From Verrucomicrobiaceae bacterium (GTDB lineage Bacteria > Verrucomicrobiota > Verrucomicrobiia > Verrucomicrobiales > DEV007), in assembly GCA_024229495.1 (NCBI GenBank), contig JAAESJ010000615.1:1-47828 (forward strand): DNA of 47,828 bases. Reading direction: 5' to 3'. Below, one piece after another: positions 1 to 9,072 of this stretch; position 1 is the first letter of the stretch; every line of letters starts with the position of its first letter. The notes beneath the pieces are model-generated. The model made no database searches. It was not told where the DNA came from and saw nothing but the letters and a program-made list of their open reading frames with translations. The position numbers and the translations under genes are program-made.

Positions 1-555
1 AATCCCGATAACGGAGCTGATGCCAATCCCGACGGCGAAACTCCCACAATAACAGCCAGCGAGAATGAAGTGGCGCCTGAAGAATCCATAGAGCCCGATG
101 CCGCCCACTGGAAAGATGTTGCCGCCCGCAATCAGGCTGAACTTGATAACTACAGGAAACGCATGGCACGAGAAAAAGCTGAACAAATCAAATGGGCAAA
201 TGCCAACCTGCTCGGTGAGTTATTATCGGTCATTGACAGCTTCCAGATGGGTCTTGATGCCGCCAGGATCGATGACAAGGATTCAGTAATCACGCAGGGT
301 ATGGAAATGGTACAGAGGCAACTTGATGAGTTCCTCAGCAACCAGGGCGTCGTGGAGGTACCCGCCACCGGTGAATGCTTTGACCCGAATCAGCACGAAG
401 CCTTATCCCATGAGCATCATCCCGAGGTCTCCGAGGGAATTGTTATCAACCAGGTTCGAAGAGGGTTCCGGTTGCATGACAGGCTGTTGCGAGCCTCTAA
501 TGTCATTGTCTCCAAAGGACCCGATGCCGCAGAGAATGATCCGCCCAAAGAATAA
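1..555 (+). CDS. grpE: Nucleotide exchange factor GrpE (5' end outside window)
   Basis: GrpE is the cytoplasmic nucleotide exchange factor that releases ADP from DnaK. The reading frame is open from base 1 with no stop, so the N-terminus lies outside the window; the GTG at 70 is only an internal start candidate. The visible 184 codons begin with an acidic, low-complexity stretch, followed by the long-helix signature around N-Y-R-K-R. The C-terminal beta domain carries FDPNQHEAL and the terminal RGFRLHDRLLRASNVIVSKG block, all characteristic of the family. dnaJ follows 71 bases downstream on the same strand, a classic chaperone pairing; dnaK is not in the window. Identification is secure; the true start is unknown. 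Confidence 0.95.
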   Translation, partial: NPDNGADANPDGETPTITASENEVAPEESIEPDAAHWKDVAARNQAELDNYRKRMAREKAEQIKWANANLLGELLSVIDSFQMGLDAARIDDKDSVITQGMEMVQRQLDEFLSNQGVVEVPATGECFDPNQHEALSHEHHPEVSEGIVINQVRRGFRLHDRLLRASNVIVSKGPDAAENDPPKE

Positions 556-626
556 CAGGAAAATCCCTGATATTCCTTAATCACTCACCCTATATTCCTT
601 AATCTTTACCTACTGATAGATTCCTG

Positions 627-1769
627 ATGTCACAAAGAGACTATTATGAGGTCCTCGGGATCAGTAAAGAGGCATCGTCTACTGAGATAAAGAAAGCCTA
701 CCGCAAGGCGGCGGTAGAACATCACCCGGACAAGAATCCCGACGACCCTCAGGCCGAGGAACGCTTTAAAGAGGTTGGAGAAGCCTATGAAATTCTCTCA
801 AATGAGGAGAAACGTGCTGCTTACGACCGCTTCGGGCATTCGGCTTTCTCCGGGGGAGGACAACGCTCACATGATCCTTTCGATCTGTTTAGGGAAGTGT
901 TCGGAAGCGGTGGTGGCAGTAGTGGCGGGGGGGGGATATTTGAGGAACTCTTCGGCGGGGGTGGCGGTGGTAGACGACGGGGGGGCGGTGCCAACAACCG
1001 TGGAGCCGATCTTCGCTATGACCTGGAACTCAGCCTTGAAGAAGCCGCCTCGGGCACTGATAAACAACTCGAGCTGGAGAAGGCTGTCACCTGTAAAAAA
1101 TGTACAGGCTCAGGTTCCTCCAGTGGTTCGGGATCCACAACATGCAACACCTGTGGCGGACACGGCCAAGTGATCTCCTCAAGGGGATTCTTCCAAGTTC
1201 AGCAAACCTGCCCGGATTGCCGAGGTGGCGGGAAAATCATTGAAAATCCCTGCCCTGACTGCCGTGGTGAAGGGCGCTTGGAAGAACTCTCAAGGATCAC
1301 ATTGAAAATCCCGGCAGGGATTGCCCATGGCTCCCGGATCCGCTCAACCGGGAATGGTGAATCCGGTTGGCGTGGAGGAAGCAGCGGTGACCTTTACGTT
1401 GTCGTGCACATTAAGGAACACGATGTTTTTGAGCGTGAAGATAATGACCTTTTCTGTGAAGTCCCCATCCCTTTCATTGTAGCAACGCTGGGAGGAGAAC
1501 TCGAAATACCAACACTGACAGGAAAAGCCTCGATCAAAATACCTGCGGGAACCCAGAATTCCACCGTGTTCCGCCTCCGGGATCGGGGCATTCAATTCCT
1601 GAACTCATCCCGCAAAGGCGATCTCATGGTTCAAGTGCAGGTGGAAATACCCACCAAGCTAAATAAACAGCAACGTGAATCCCTACAGTCCTTTGCGGAC
1701 TCCATCGGTGTTAAGAATTCTCCGCTACACGAAAGCTTCTTCAAGAAAGCAAAAAGGTTCTTTAGCTGA
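627..1769 (+). CDS. dnaJ: Molecular chaperone DnaJ
   Basis: This Hsp40 co-chaperone stimulates DnaK ATPase activity and delivers unfolded clients. The 380-residue protein has a complete type I layout. It starts with a J-domain bearing the HPD motif at residues 33-35, then a long Gly/Phe-rich linker (about 75-130). A zinc-binding region at about 156-217 holds four CxxCxGxG-type motifs ([32 protein letters not shown]), and two C-terminal beta domains follow. The linker is encoded in part by long guanine runs (nine G at 927-935, seven at 979-985), which is unusual for a housekeeping gene. The gene follows grpE, so co-transcription is likely. Confidence 0.97.
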   Translation: MSQRDYYEVLGISKEASSTEIKKAYRKAAVEHHPDKNPDDPQAEERFKEVGEAYEILSNEEKRAAYDRFGHSAFSGGGQRSHDPFDLFREVFGSGGGSSGGGGIFEELFGGGGGGRRRGGGANNRGADLRYDLELSLEEAASGTDKQLELEKAVTCKKCTGSGSSSGSGSTTCNTCGGHGQVISSRGFFQVQQTCPDCRGGGKIIENPCPDCRGEGRLEELSRITLKIPAGIAHGSRIRSTGNGESGWRGGSSGDLYVVVHIKEHDVFEREDNDLFCEVPIPFIVATLGGELEIPTLTGKASIKIPAGTQNSTVFRLRDRGIQFLNSSRKGDLMVQVQVEIPTKLNKQQRESLQSFADSIGVKNSPLHESFFKKAKRFFS

Positions 1770-1849
1770 AATGCGAGATCCCGGCTGCTAATCGCACAAC
1801 CTGTGACGCAACGCCTTCCATCTTCCCCGCAATCTTATTTCTTCTGCTA

Positions 1850-2599
1850 ATGCACCGATTTTATATTCCTCCTGAAGCATGGATTCCGGAAGATATGGCA
1901 CTTCCAGAAGCGGAGTCCCATCACTGCCTAAACGTCCTGCGACTCGGCCAAGGAGACAGGGTCACCGCCTTCAACGGCAGAGGTTATGAAATAACGACAA
2001 CGATTGCCGAGGCTCAAAAAGGAGCCGTCAAGCTCGCCAGCTGTCCCCCGCAAAAGACACCTGAACTCCAGACCCGCATCACTCTCTGTCAGGCAGTTCC
2101 CAAGGGCAAAAATATGGACCTTATCATCGAGAAGGCCACCGAACTCGGTGTCGCAGATATACACCCTCTGCTTTCTGAGCGGACAATCATCAGGCTCGAT
2201 GCGGAGGAACGGGAGAGAAAGCGAGAAAAATGGCAACGAGTTGCCATTGAAGCATGCAAACAATCCGGCCAGAACTGGCTGCCAACCATCCATACCCCAC
2301 AGACCCCGGAAAGCTTTTTTACCTCCGGGTTCCCCGACTGTCACCTGCCACTTGTCGCATCCCTGCAGCCTGGCTCGCGCCGACTCAAGGACATCCTTTC
2401 AGGATACCGTGCTGACAATGAAGGCTCCACACCGGATTCAGCCCTCATCCTCATCGGTCCGGAGGGCGACTACACGCCTGCCGAGATTAACATGGCACAG
2501 AATGCAGGTTGCCTTCCCATGACACTGGGACCCATCGTGCTGCGCACCGAGACCGCCGCTATTTACTCGCTGAGCATCCTTGCCCACGAGTTGCTCTGA
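1850..2599 (+). CDS. rsmE: 16S rRNA m3U1498 methyltransferase RsmE
   Basis: RsmE is a SPOUT-class enzyme that methylates N3 of U1498 in 16S rRNA, near the decoding centre. The 249 residues match the usual family length. An N-terminal PUA-like domain opens with MHRFYIPPEAW and contains the SHHCLNVLRLGQGD block. The SPOUT domain shows KGKNMDLIIEKATELGV and the SAM-binding knot loop GPEGD at 203-207 (most homologues have GPEGG), followed by LGPIVLRTETAAIY. It lies 80 bases after dnaJ on the same strand, the order dnaJ-rsmE seen in many bacteria. It ends convergently with the DUF1080 gene. Confidence 0.95.
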   Translation: MHRFYIPPEAWIPEDMALPEAESHHCLNVLRLGQGDRVTAFNGRGYEITTTIAEAQKGAVKLASCPPQKTPELQTRITLCQAVPKGKNMDLIIEKATELGVADIHPLLSERTIIRLDAEERERKREKWQRVAIEACKQSGQNWLPTIHTPQTPESFFTSGFPDCHLPLVASLQPGSRRLKDILSGYRADNEGSTPDSALILIGPEGDYTPAEINMAQNAGCLPMTLGPIVLRTETAAIYSLSILAHELL

Positions 2600-2628
2600 A
2601 GAGCACTGCCTCTCTGGTAAGGGGTAAG

Positions 2629-3609
2629 CTACTTGGCAAGCACCCAGATATTCTGATACCTGACAGGATTACCGTGGTTCTGGAAAAACACCGGGCCGGG
2701 CTGTGGGCCTTCACGCATCGGCGAAGCCGTAGTGGCGTGGTCGCAAACCGTCTTGTCATGGATTAACACACCGTTGTGCCGCACTGTCATTGTTGCATTG
2801 GCTATTTTCTTGCCGTCCTTGAATTTTGCCGCGACAAAATCGACATCGTAGGTTTGCCAGGTAAGGGGAGGAAAGCACATGTTCATGGCGGGCGGCTTGG
2901 TCGAGTAGATGCCGCCACACTCATTGTGGTGACCTTCGAGGCCGAAGGAATCAAGCACCTGAACCTCGTAACGCCCGTGGGCATAGAATCCACTGTTGCC
3001 CCGGCCCTGCCCACGTGCCTTGGGCTTGTAAGGAGTACGGAACTCAATATGAATCTTGAAATCGTTAAAGGTCTGCTTGCTGGTGCAGCCCTCCATCAGC
3101 AGTCCGTCCTCACTCATGCGACCGCCTTTCCACAAGTCAGCACCGTGCTTCTTGCCGTCGAAAAGAATCACGGCACCTTCCGGCGCCTTGGCACCGAGGG
3201 TTGGACTCTTGCGCACCACGCGTTTCAACGTTCCAATCTCTTTACCTTCTTTTTTTATCGTGATGACCCCATCCTTCAGAAGGCCCTCCGAGCCATCAGA
3301 CATACTGAAAATCGTTGTGCCCTCCTTTGTCTCACCTTTGCCCTTGATCCGCTTCTCCTTGTCGCCATCCCAGCCATCACCTGGAAGACCACCCGGATAG
3401 CCGACAGCATCAAACTTGCCGTTCCCGAGAGCAATCAACTGACCTCCCGCTTTCTCGCCATCCACAGTGCCGCTGTATTCCCCTTGAAGGGCGTAGTCCG
3501 CATCGACATTGGCAGGGTCAATATACGTCCCTCCCTTGCCGGGAGCTGCAAACAGGGCGCTTACAAAGAAAAATGAGGACAGGACAATGGTAAAAGTCTT
3601 TCTTTTCAT
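2629..3609 (-). CDS. Secreted DUF1080 (3-keto-disaccharide hydrolase-type) protein
   Basis: This is a predicted exported beta-sandwich protein of the DUF1080 family, now named after 3-keto-disaccharide hydrolase activity in some members. The start at 3609 gives 326 residues beginning with MKRKTF and a clean signal peptide ending near AAPGKG; an ATG five codons upstream (3624) is also possible. Residues about 25-140 form an N-terminal region with weak beta repeats. The DUF1080 domain follows, with DGKKHGADLWKGG, a RGNSGFYAHGRYEVQVLDSFG core and a closing PVFFQNHGNPVRYQNIWV motif. It is divergent from the glucose/sorbosone dehydrogenase, which fits a shared role on oxidised sugars. The exact substrate cannot be read from sequence. 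Confidence 0.88.
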   Translation of the reverse strand: MKRKTFTIVLSSFFFVSALFAAPGKGGTYIDPANVDADYALQGEYSGTVDGEKAGGQLIALGNGKFDAVGYPGGLPGDGWDGDKEKRIKGKGETKEGTTIFSMSDGSEGLLKDGVITIKKEGKEIGTLKRVVRKSPTLGAKAPEGAVILFDGKKHGADLWKGGRMSEDGLLMEGCTSKQTFNDFKIHIEFRTPYKPKARGQGRGNSGFYAHGRYEVQVLDSFGLEGHHNECGGIYSTKPPAMNMCFPPLTWQTYDVDFVAAKFKDGKKIANATMTVRHNGVLIHDKTVCDHATTASPMREGPQPGPVFFQNHGNPVRYQNIWVLAK

Positions 3610-3670
3610 ATCTGGTAACGGCATTCTGTATCAATACTACCGAATTAAGAAACCAAAAATTTCACTTTCC

Positions 3671-4858
3671 ATGCAAATTCATCACTTCCTCGCCTCACTC
3701 ATCGCGGGCACTGCACTGCTTGTAACCGCAGCTACGGCTCAAAATGTCAGCTTCACCGTCGCTTATCCCAACCTGACGATCAAAAAACCGGTCTGGAGCA
3801 CTGTTCTCCCAGGCAGTGACAAGGAACTGATCGTCGCCCAGGGCGGGGTGATCTATGAGTTGCCGAAAGACCGCAAGGCCAAGTCCGCACCGGTTTGGCT
3901 GGACCTGACCAACCGGGTAGTCATTGACAAGGACTTCGAGGAAGGCCTGCTCGGCCTGGCCTTCCACCCGAAACACGAGGCCAACGGCAAGTTCTATGTT
4001 TACTACTCACGCCAGGACCCCAAACGCGCAATACTCTCGGAGTTTTCAGCCAAGAACGGTAAGCCGGACACATCAAGTGAGCGTGTCCTGCTGGAAATCG
4101 CCCAGCCGTTCTGGAACCACGATTCCGGCCAGATGATCTTTGGGCCGGATGGTTACCTCTACCTTTCCACCGGCGATGGCGGCAAGGGCAACGACCCGCT
4201 GATGACCTCACAGAACCTCTTCAGCCTACTGGGCAAGATCCTGCGCATTGATGTCGACAACAAATCCGGCGACCTCGCTTACGGCATCCCGAAGGATAAC
4301 CCTTTCACGGGGAAACCGGGCATCCGTCCGGAAATCTGGACCTACGGCATGCGCAACCCCTGGGGGCTACATTTCGATAAAAGCGGACGACTCTGGTGCG
4401 CGGACGTGGGACAGGCACTCTGGGAGGAAATCAACCTGATCGAAAAAGGCGGCAACTACGGCTGGAGCTACCGGGAGGGTGCCCATGACTTTGCATTAAG
4501 CAGAAATCCGCCCCTGAAAACCGGGGGTAAGGATGCCGTCAAGCTCATTGACCCGGTTCACGCATACAGCCATGCCGATGGCATCAGCATCACCGGCGGC
4601 GTGGTCTATGAAGGCAAGGCTTTCCCGGCATTGAAAGGAAGCTACATCTACGGCGACTGGGGCTCAGGCTTCATGTGGGCACTGAAAGTCAATGCTGCCG
4701 GCAAGAAAACCGCCAACTCCGTCCTGCGGAAACGCAACGCAGCAGGAAAAAGTGCGTTTAAGGGCAACGGCTTCCAGCCCACCGCCGTTACCATCCGCCC
4801 TGACGGCGAGCTATGGGTTCTTTCATGGGACGGGAAAATTTACGAGCTGAGCAAATAA
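3671..4858 (+). CDS. Secreted PQQ-type glucose/sorbosone dehydrogenase
   Basis: This is a six-bladed beta-propeller sugar dehydrogenase of the soluble GDH family, expected to act in the periplasm. The start at 3671 is chosen because it gives MQIHHF followed by a signal peptide ending near ATAQ; longer in-frame forms would run into the divergent DUF1080 gene. The mature protein shows family hallmarks: an EEGLLGLAFHP block, NHDSGQMIFGPDGYLYLSTG with the conserved His, GKILRIDVD, TYGMRNPWGLHFD and GGNYGWSYREG. It is 395 residues long, normal for the family. It is followed on the same strand, after 174 bases, by the cytochrome-like DUF1549/DUF1553 gene, a possible electron acceptor; that link is inference. 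Confidence 0.9.
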   Translation: MQIHHFLASLIAGTALLVTAATAQNVSFTVAYPNLTIKKPVWSTVLPGSDKELIVAQGGVIYELPKDRKAKSAPVWLDLTNRVVIDKDFEEGLLGLAFHPKHEANGKFYVYYSRQDPKRAILSEFSAKNGKPDTSSERVLLEIAQPFWNHDSGQMIFGPDGYLYLSTGDGGKGNDPLMTSQNLFSLLGKILRIDVDNKSGDLAYGIPKDNPFTGKPGIRPEIWTYGMRNPWGLHFDKSGRLWCADVGQALWEEINLIEKGGNYGWSYREGAHDFALSRNPPLKTGGKDAVKLIDPVHAYSHADGISITGGVVYEGKAFPALKGSYIYGDWGSGFMWALKVNAAGKKTANSVLRKRNAAGKSAFKGNGFQPTAVTIRPDGELWVLSWDGKIYELSK

Positions 4859-5032
4859 ACCGGCTCCAAGAAAAAGTTCCCGTTTAAGCACGGCAAAGAC
4901 TCACCGGCTTCCACCATGCAATGATTGTCCCGGCTGTTGCATGTGTATTGAACAGCGGTGATCCCGGAGAAAAACCTGATCCCCCTTAAGCCGACGAGGC
5001 CTCTCTTATTGTTTGCCAGACAGGACCAATAG

Positions 5033-7306
5033 ATGAAACGGTTATCCTGCTCCGTGCTTGCCACCCTCTGCATTCTGGAGAGCATGCAGGCCGCTGTGCA
5101 ATACAACCGGGATGTTCTTCCCATCCTGGCCGATAAATGTCTCGCCTGTCATGGGCCGGATGCATCCAAGCGCAAAGCCAAGCTGCGTCTTGATGAGCAG
5201 GAGTCCGCCTATGCGCAGCGTGATGGCTTGCGCTCAATTGTCCCCGGGAAACCAGAGGAGAGCGAACTGATATCGCGCATCTTTTCCCTTGAGGAAGATG
5301 AGGTGATGCCACCGCCTGATGAAAACACAAAGCAACTGACTACCGACGAAAAACAGGTATTAAGGCAATGGATTGCACAGGGCGCCAAATATGAAAAGCA
5401 TTGGTCGTTTGTGGCGCCCGTGAAACCCGTGGTGCCTGAAACCGGTAACTGGGGGCATAATGAAATTGACGGCTTCGTGCTTGCTCGCCTCAAGGAAAAG
5501 GGGCTGCAACCACAAAAACAAGCCCTCAGAGAAAGACTGATCCGGCGGGTTAGTATCGATTTGACCGGCTTGCCGCCAACCACCGAAGAAGTGGAAACTT
5601 TCCTGGCGGACAATGCGCAGGAAGCCTACCCTCGGCTGGTTGAACGCCTGCTGGCATCCCCGCGGTTTGGTGAGCGCATGGCCGCATGGTGGCTTGATGG
5701 GGCACGATATGGCGACAGCCACGGCTATGACAATGACCTGGAGAATGCTCAATGGCCATGGCGAAACTGGGTGATTGAATCGTTCAATGCCAATAAGCCT
5801 TTTGATCAATTCACCATTGAACAACTGGCCGGAGACCTCCTTCCCGACCCGGGCGAGGATCAAGTTCTCGCCACCGGATTCAACCGCAACCACCGCATCC
5901 AAACTGAGGGCGGAGCCATCGATGAGGAATGGCGAACGGAATATGTAATCGACCGGGTGGAGACGATGGGAGCGGTTTTTCTGGGCCTTACGCTAAGTTG
6001 CGCGCGCTGTCATGACCACAAATACGATCCTGTAAGCCAAAAGGAGTTCTACCAGCTGTTCTCTCTCTTCAACAATCTGGATGAGAAAGGCTTTATCAAT
6101 AACCTGCGCGGCAGTGCTGATCCCAAGATCAGGTACCGGCTAAAGCAATATGATGAAGAGCTCAAGGCAATCAATGAGGGGCAGCAGGACAAGAAGGCAA
6201 GGGAAGAGAGGATTGCCCAGCTCAACAGGCAACACCCTCACGTGATGATCATGCGCGATAACATGCCGCGGAAGACCCATATCCTGCATCGTGGTCAATA
6301 TGATGCTCCGGGGGAGGAGGTTTCTCCCGGGATTCCCGAGGCATTCTCCCCACCGCCCGGCGATAAGGTCATCACACGTCTGCAACTTGCCAAATGGCTG
6401 GTTGACGGCAAACATCCGCTCACTGCACGAGTCACCGTCAACCGGCTCTGGGAACAACTCTTTGGCACCGGTATCGTCAAGAGTTCAGAGAATCTGGGGA
6501 TGCAGTCTGATTGGCCGAGCCATCCGGATTTGCTGGACTGGCTGGCAGTGGAATTCATGGAATCAGGATGGAATATCAAGGGGTTGCTCAAGAAAATGGT
6601 GCTGAGTGCCTCCTATCAGCAGAGTGCGGTTGTTGAAGCGGCCCGCCTGGCTCGCGACCCGGAGAACCGACTCCTCAGCCGTGGTCCACGCACCCGGTTG
6701 CAGGCGGAAATGGTTCGTGACCAGGCGCTCATGATCTCCGGGTTACTGGTGGAAAAGCTGGGCGGACCAAGCTGGTGGGTCTATCAACCGAAGGGGCTCT
6801 GGGAAGAGGTGGAGAAACGCGGCAGTTTTGTTCAGGATCACGGAGAAAAGCTCTACCGCCGCAGCCTTTATTCCCGGATCCGTCGCACCGTGGCCCCACC
6901 AGGGATGCGGCTCTTTGACCAGCCAAGCCGGGAATTCTGCACGGTAAAAAGAACCCAGACGAACACCCCCCTGCAGGCACTCGCCTTAATGAACGAAGTG
7001 ACCTACGTGGAAGCTTCAAAAAAATTCGCCGAGCGCATGATGTTACAAGGAACAACAGCCAACGAGTGGGTGGCATGGGGCTTCCGGAGTGCGACTTCCC
7101 GGATCGCGGCTGAGAAGGAACTGGCTATACTGATGAAAGGTTACCAGAGCCGACTCACAATTTACCTTGAAAACCCAATAGCTGCCCAGCAACTGCTCAG
7201 CCAGGGAGAATCCAATGTGGCCGACCACCTGCCGAAAGCGCAACTGGCTGCATTGACCACGGTGGCCAATGTCATCCTTAACCTTGATGAGGTGATCAAC
7301 AAATGA
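5033..7306 (+). CDS. PSCyt1-DUF1549-DUF1553 cytochrome-like protein (PSD1 family)
   Basis: This large exported protein belongs to a family abundant in Planctomycetes and Verrucomicrobia. A signal peptide (about 1-21) precedes the planctomycete cytochrome-c-like domain with the haem-binding motif CLACH at 36-40. The DUF1549 domain follows, with a second CxxCH (CARCHDHKYDP, from 323). After a charged linker, the DUF1553 domain has the ILHRGQYDAPGE entry and a TRVTVNRLWEQLFGTGIV block. At 757 residues it is compact; many relatives reach about 1000 by carrying an extra concanavalin-like domain that is absent here. AGGA sits about eight bases before the ATG. It pairs with the downstream DUF1501 gene, the usual arrangement. 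No precise reaction is known. Confidence 0.92.
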   Translation: MKRLSCSVLATLCILESMQAAVQYNRDVLPILADKCLACHGPDASKRKAKLRLDEQESAYAQRDGLRSIVPGKPEESELISRIFSLEEDEVMPPPDENTKQLTTDEKQVLRQWIAQGAKYEKHWSFVAPVKPVVPETGNWGHNEIDGFVLARLKEKGLQPQKQALRERLIRRVSIDLTGLPPTTEEVETFLADNAQEAYPRLVERLLASPRFGERMAAWWLDGARYGDSHGYDNDLENAQWPWRNWVIESFNANKPFDQFTIEQLAGDLLPDPGEDQVLATGFNRNHRIQTEGGAIDEEWRTEYVIDRVETMGAVFLGLTLSCARCHDHKYDPVSQKEFYQLFSLFNNLDEKGFINNLRGSADPKIRYRLKQYDEELKAINEGQQDKKAREERIAQLNRQHPHVMIMRDNMPRKTHILHRGQYDAPGEEVSPGIPEAFSPPPGDKVITRLQLAKWLVDGKHPLTARVTVNRLWEQLFGTGIVKSSENLGMQSDWPSHPDLLDWLAVEFMESGWNIKGLLKKMVLSASYQQSAVVEAARLARDPENRLLSRGPRTRLQAEMVRDQALMISGLLVEKLGGPSWWVYQPKGLWEEVEKRGSFVQDHGEKLYRRSLYSRIRRTVAPPGMRLFDQPSREFCTVKRTQTNTPLQALALMNEVTYVEASKKFAERMMLQGTTANEWVAWGFRSATSRIAAEKELAILMKGYQSRLTIYLENPIAAQQLLSQGESNVADHLPKAQLAALTTVANVILNLDEVINK

Positions 7307-7350
7307 GGCGGGCAATTAATCGAACAAGCCAAGGAAATTGAGGAGATTGT

Positions 7351-7647
7351 ATGCAGGATGATGATTCAGAAAGTGTGAAAAAGGTGAGGAGAGCCATTTC
7401 CCACTCACGATTGCGTGACCCCCTCCGTGGTGCACCATTTACGGTAAGACAGATTGTTGGTGGAATCACAACGGTAACCATCATGATGGTCTTCGTATAC
7501 CTTGGTAACCTCATCCTTGGCGAAGCGGGAGCCGCCTTGGGGTTTGTAGTAGGATTATTTCTTGGCTTGTGGCTTCCTCCCCATCTCCATGAAGGGGATG
7601 ACAAGCATGAACGGCAGAAACCGCAACGACCTGATGACAGGAAATAA
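7351..7647 (+). CDS. Small two-helix membrane protein between PSD1 and DUF1501 genes
   Basis: This 98-residue protein is not a family I recognise. A strong ribosome binding site, GAGGAG at 7340-7345, lies five bases before the ATG and is the main evidence that the gene is real. The N-terminal 30 residues are charged and basic. Two hydrophobic segments follow (about 31-51 and 55-74) with small glycine-rich faces, then a short charged His-, Glu- and Lys-rich tail. The topology resembles small AtpI/AtpZ-like or glycine-zipper membrane proteins, but no diagnostic motif was found. It starts 44 bases after the cytochrome-like gene and overlaps the start of the DUF1501 gene, so translational coupling is likely. 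Confidence 0.6.
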   Translation: MQDDDSESVKKVRRAISHSRLRDPLRGAPFTVRQIVGGITTVTIMMVFVYLGNLILGEAGAALGFVVGLFLGLWLPPHLHEGDDKHERQKPQRPDDRK

Positions 7648-9049
7648 CACGTTAAACAGGCGGGCATTCCTTGGCAACTCTGCGGGCATTTGCGGCCCCG
7701 CAGCCCTCGGATGCCTGCTCTTTGAGGATGCCCCGGGCGCACCGCTGTTACAGCAGGCAAGCCCGCCTGGAAAGGCTAGGCGCGTCATTTCCCTCTTCCA
7801 GTCAGGAGGCCCTTCACAGATGGACCTGTTCGACCCGAAGCCGCAAATTGAGAAAGAACGCGGCAAGGAGCTGCCGGAATCAATACGTGGCAAGCAGAGG
7901 ATCACCACGATGACCTCAAAGCAGAAATCCCTGCCGGTGACCCCGACCATGTTCAAGTTTGCCAAGCATGGCAAAAGCGGGATGGAACTCAGCGAATTGC
8001 TGCCAAGGCTGGGGCATGTGGCTGATGAACTCTGCCTGATACGCTCCATGCACACGGAGGCAATCAATCATGACCCGGCCATTACCTTTTTCCAGACCGG
8101 GTTCCAGCTCGCAGGGCGGCCAAGTATCGGATCATGGGTGTCCTATGGGCTGGGAGCCATAAACAGGAACCTGCCAGCCTACGTGGTGCTGACCTCACGG
8201 GCCACAGCAGGTGGTGCGCAACCACTTTACAACCGCCTGTGGAGTTCGGGGTTCTTGCCCACGGAACATTCCGGGGTGAAACTGCGCAATACCAAGGAGC
8301 CGGTTTACTTCCTGGAAAACCCCCCGGGTATCGATCATGCCATGCGAAGGAACATGCTGGACAATGTGGCGGCATTGAACCGGCAACAACACGTTGAAAT
8401 CGGAGACCCTGAAATCCAATCCCGGATCGCACAGTATGAAATGGCATTCCGTATGCAGACCAGTGTGCCGGAGTTGGCTGACATTTCCAACGAGCCTGAA
8501 CATGTGCTCAAGCTCTATGGGCCGGACGTCAGGAAACCCGGTAGCTATGCGCGTAACTGCCTTCTGGCGCGACGCCTTGCAGAACGTGATGTTCGCTTTG
8601 TCCAGCTCTTCCACATGGGATGGGACCAGCACGCCAAGCTGGCCGAGGCCCTACCGCGACAATGCCGTGATACCGATCATGGTACCGCCGGACTTATTCA
8701 GGACCTGAAGCAACGGGGTATGCTAGATGATACCCTCATCGTCTGGGGAGGGGAGTTCGGACGCACCATCTATGCCCAGGATCCCGGGAACAAGGCAGGG
8801 CGTGACCATCATCCGCGCTGTTTTACAACCTGGCTGGCAGGTGCCGGGCTGCAGAAAGGTTACGTGCATGGGGAAACCGATGACTACTGCTACAACATCA
8901 CTAAGGATCCGGTGCATGTGCATGACCTGAACGCCACTATCCTCCACCTGATGGGCATTGACCACGCGGAGCTCACCTACAAGTACCAGGGGCGCAATTA
9001 CCGACTCACCGATGTCCACGGCAAGGTGGTTAAGCAGATGCTTGCCTGA
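7607..9049 (+). CDS. Tat-exported DUF1501 protein (sulfatase-like fold)
   Basis: DUF1501 proteins have an alkaline-phosphatase/sulfatase-like fold and usually accompany DUF1549/DUF1553 proteins. The N-terminus contains NRRAFLGNSAG followed by a hydrophobic stretch, a Tat-type signal. Several in-frame starts exist (7589, 7598, 7607, 7634). 7607 is chosen because an AAGGGG motif lies about eleven bases upstream; 7634 is a reasonable alternative. The body carries ISLFQSGGPSQMDLFDPKP, SWVSYGLG, a FHMGWDQH metal-site-like segment, VWGGEFGRTIYAQ and GRDHHPRCFT near the C-terminus, all typical. At about 480 residues it is full length. It ends 23 bases from the convergent beta-propeller gene. The catalytic role is unproven in this family. 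Confidence 0.9.
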   Translation: MNGRNRNDLMTGNNTLNRRAFLGNSAGICGPAALGCLLFEDAPGAPLLQQASPPGKARRVISLFQSGGPSQMDLFDPKPQIEKERGKELPESIRGKQRITTMTSKQKSLPVTPTMFKFAKHGKSGMELSELLPRLGHVADELCLIRSMHTEAINHDPAITFFQTGFQLAGRPSIGSWVSYGLGAINRNLPAYVVLTSRATAGGAQPLYNRLWSSGFLPTEHSGVKLRNTKEPVYFLENPPGIDHAMRRNMLDNVAALNRQQHVEIGDPEIQSRIAQYEMAFRMQTSVPELADISNEPEHVLKLYGPDVRKPGSYARNCLLARRLAERDVRFVQLFHMGWDQHAKLAEALPRQCRDTDHGTAGLIQDLKQRGMLDDTLIVWGGEFGRTIYAQDPGNKAGRDHHPRCFTTWLAGAGLQKGYVHGETDDYCYNITKDPVHVHDLNATILHLMGIDHAELTYKYQGRNYRLTDVHGKVVKQMLA

Positions 9050-9072
9050 GCATCTGCATTACCGGGCAACCC

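Noticed and set aside
2776-3576. Long open frame (266 codons) opposite the DUF1080 gene
   Set aside because: It lies fully antisense to a secure gene and has no recognisable protein features.
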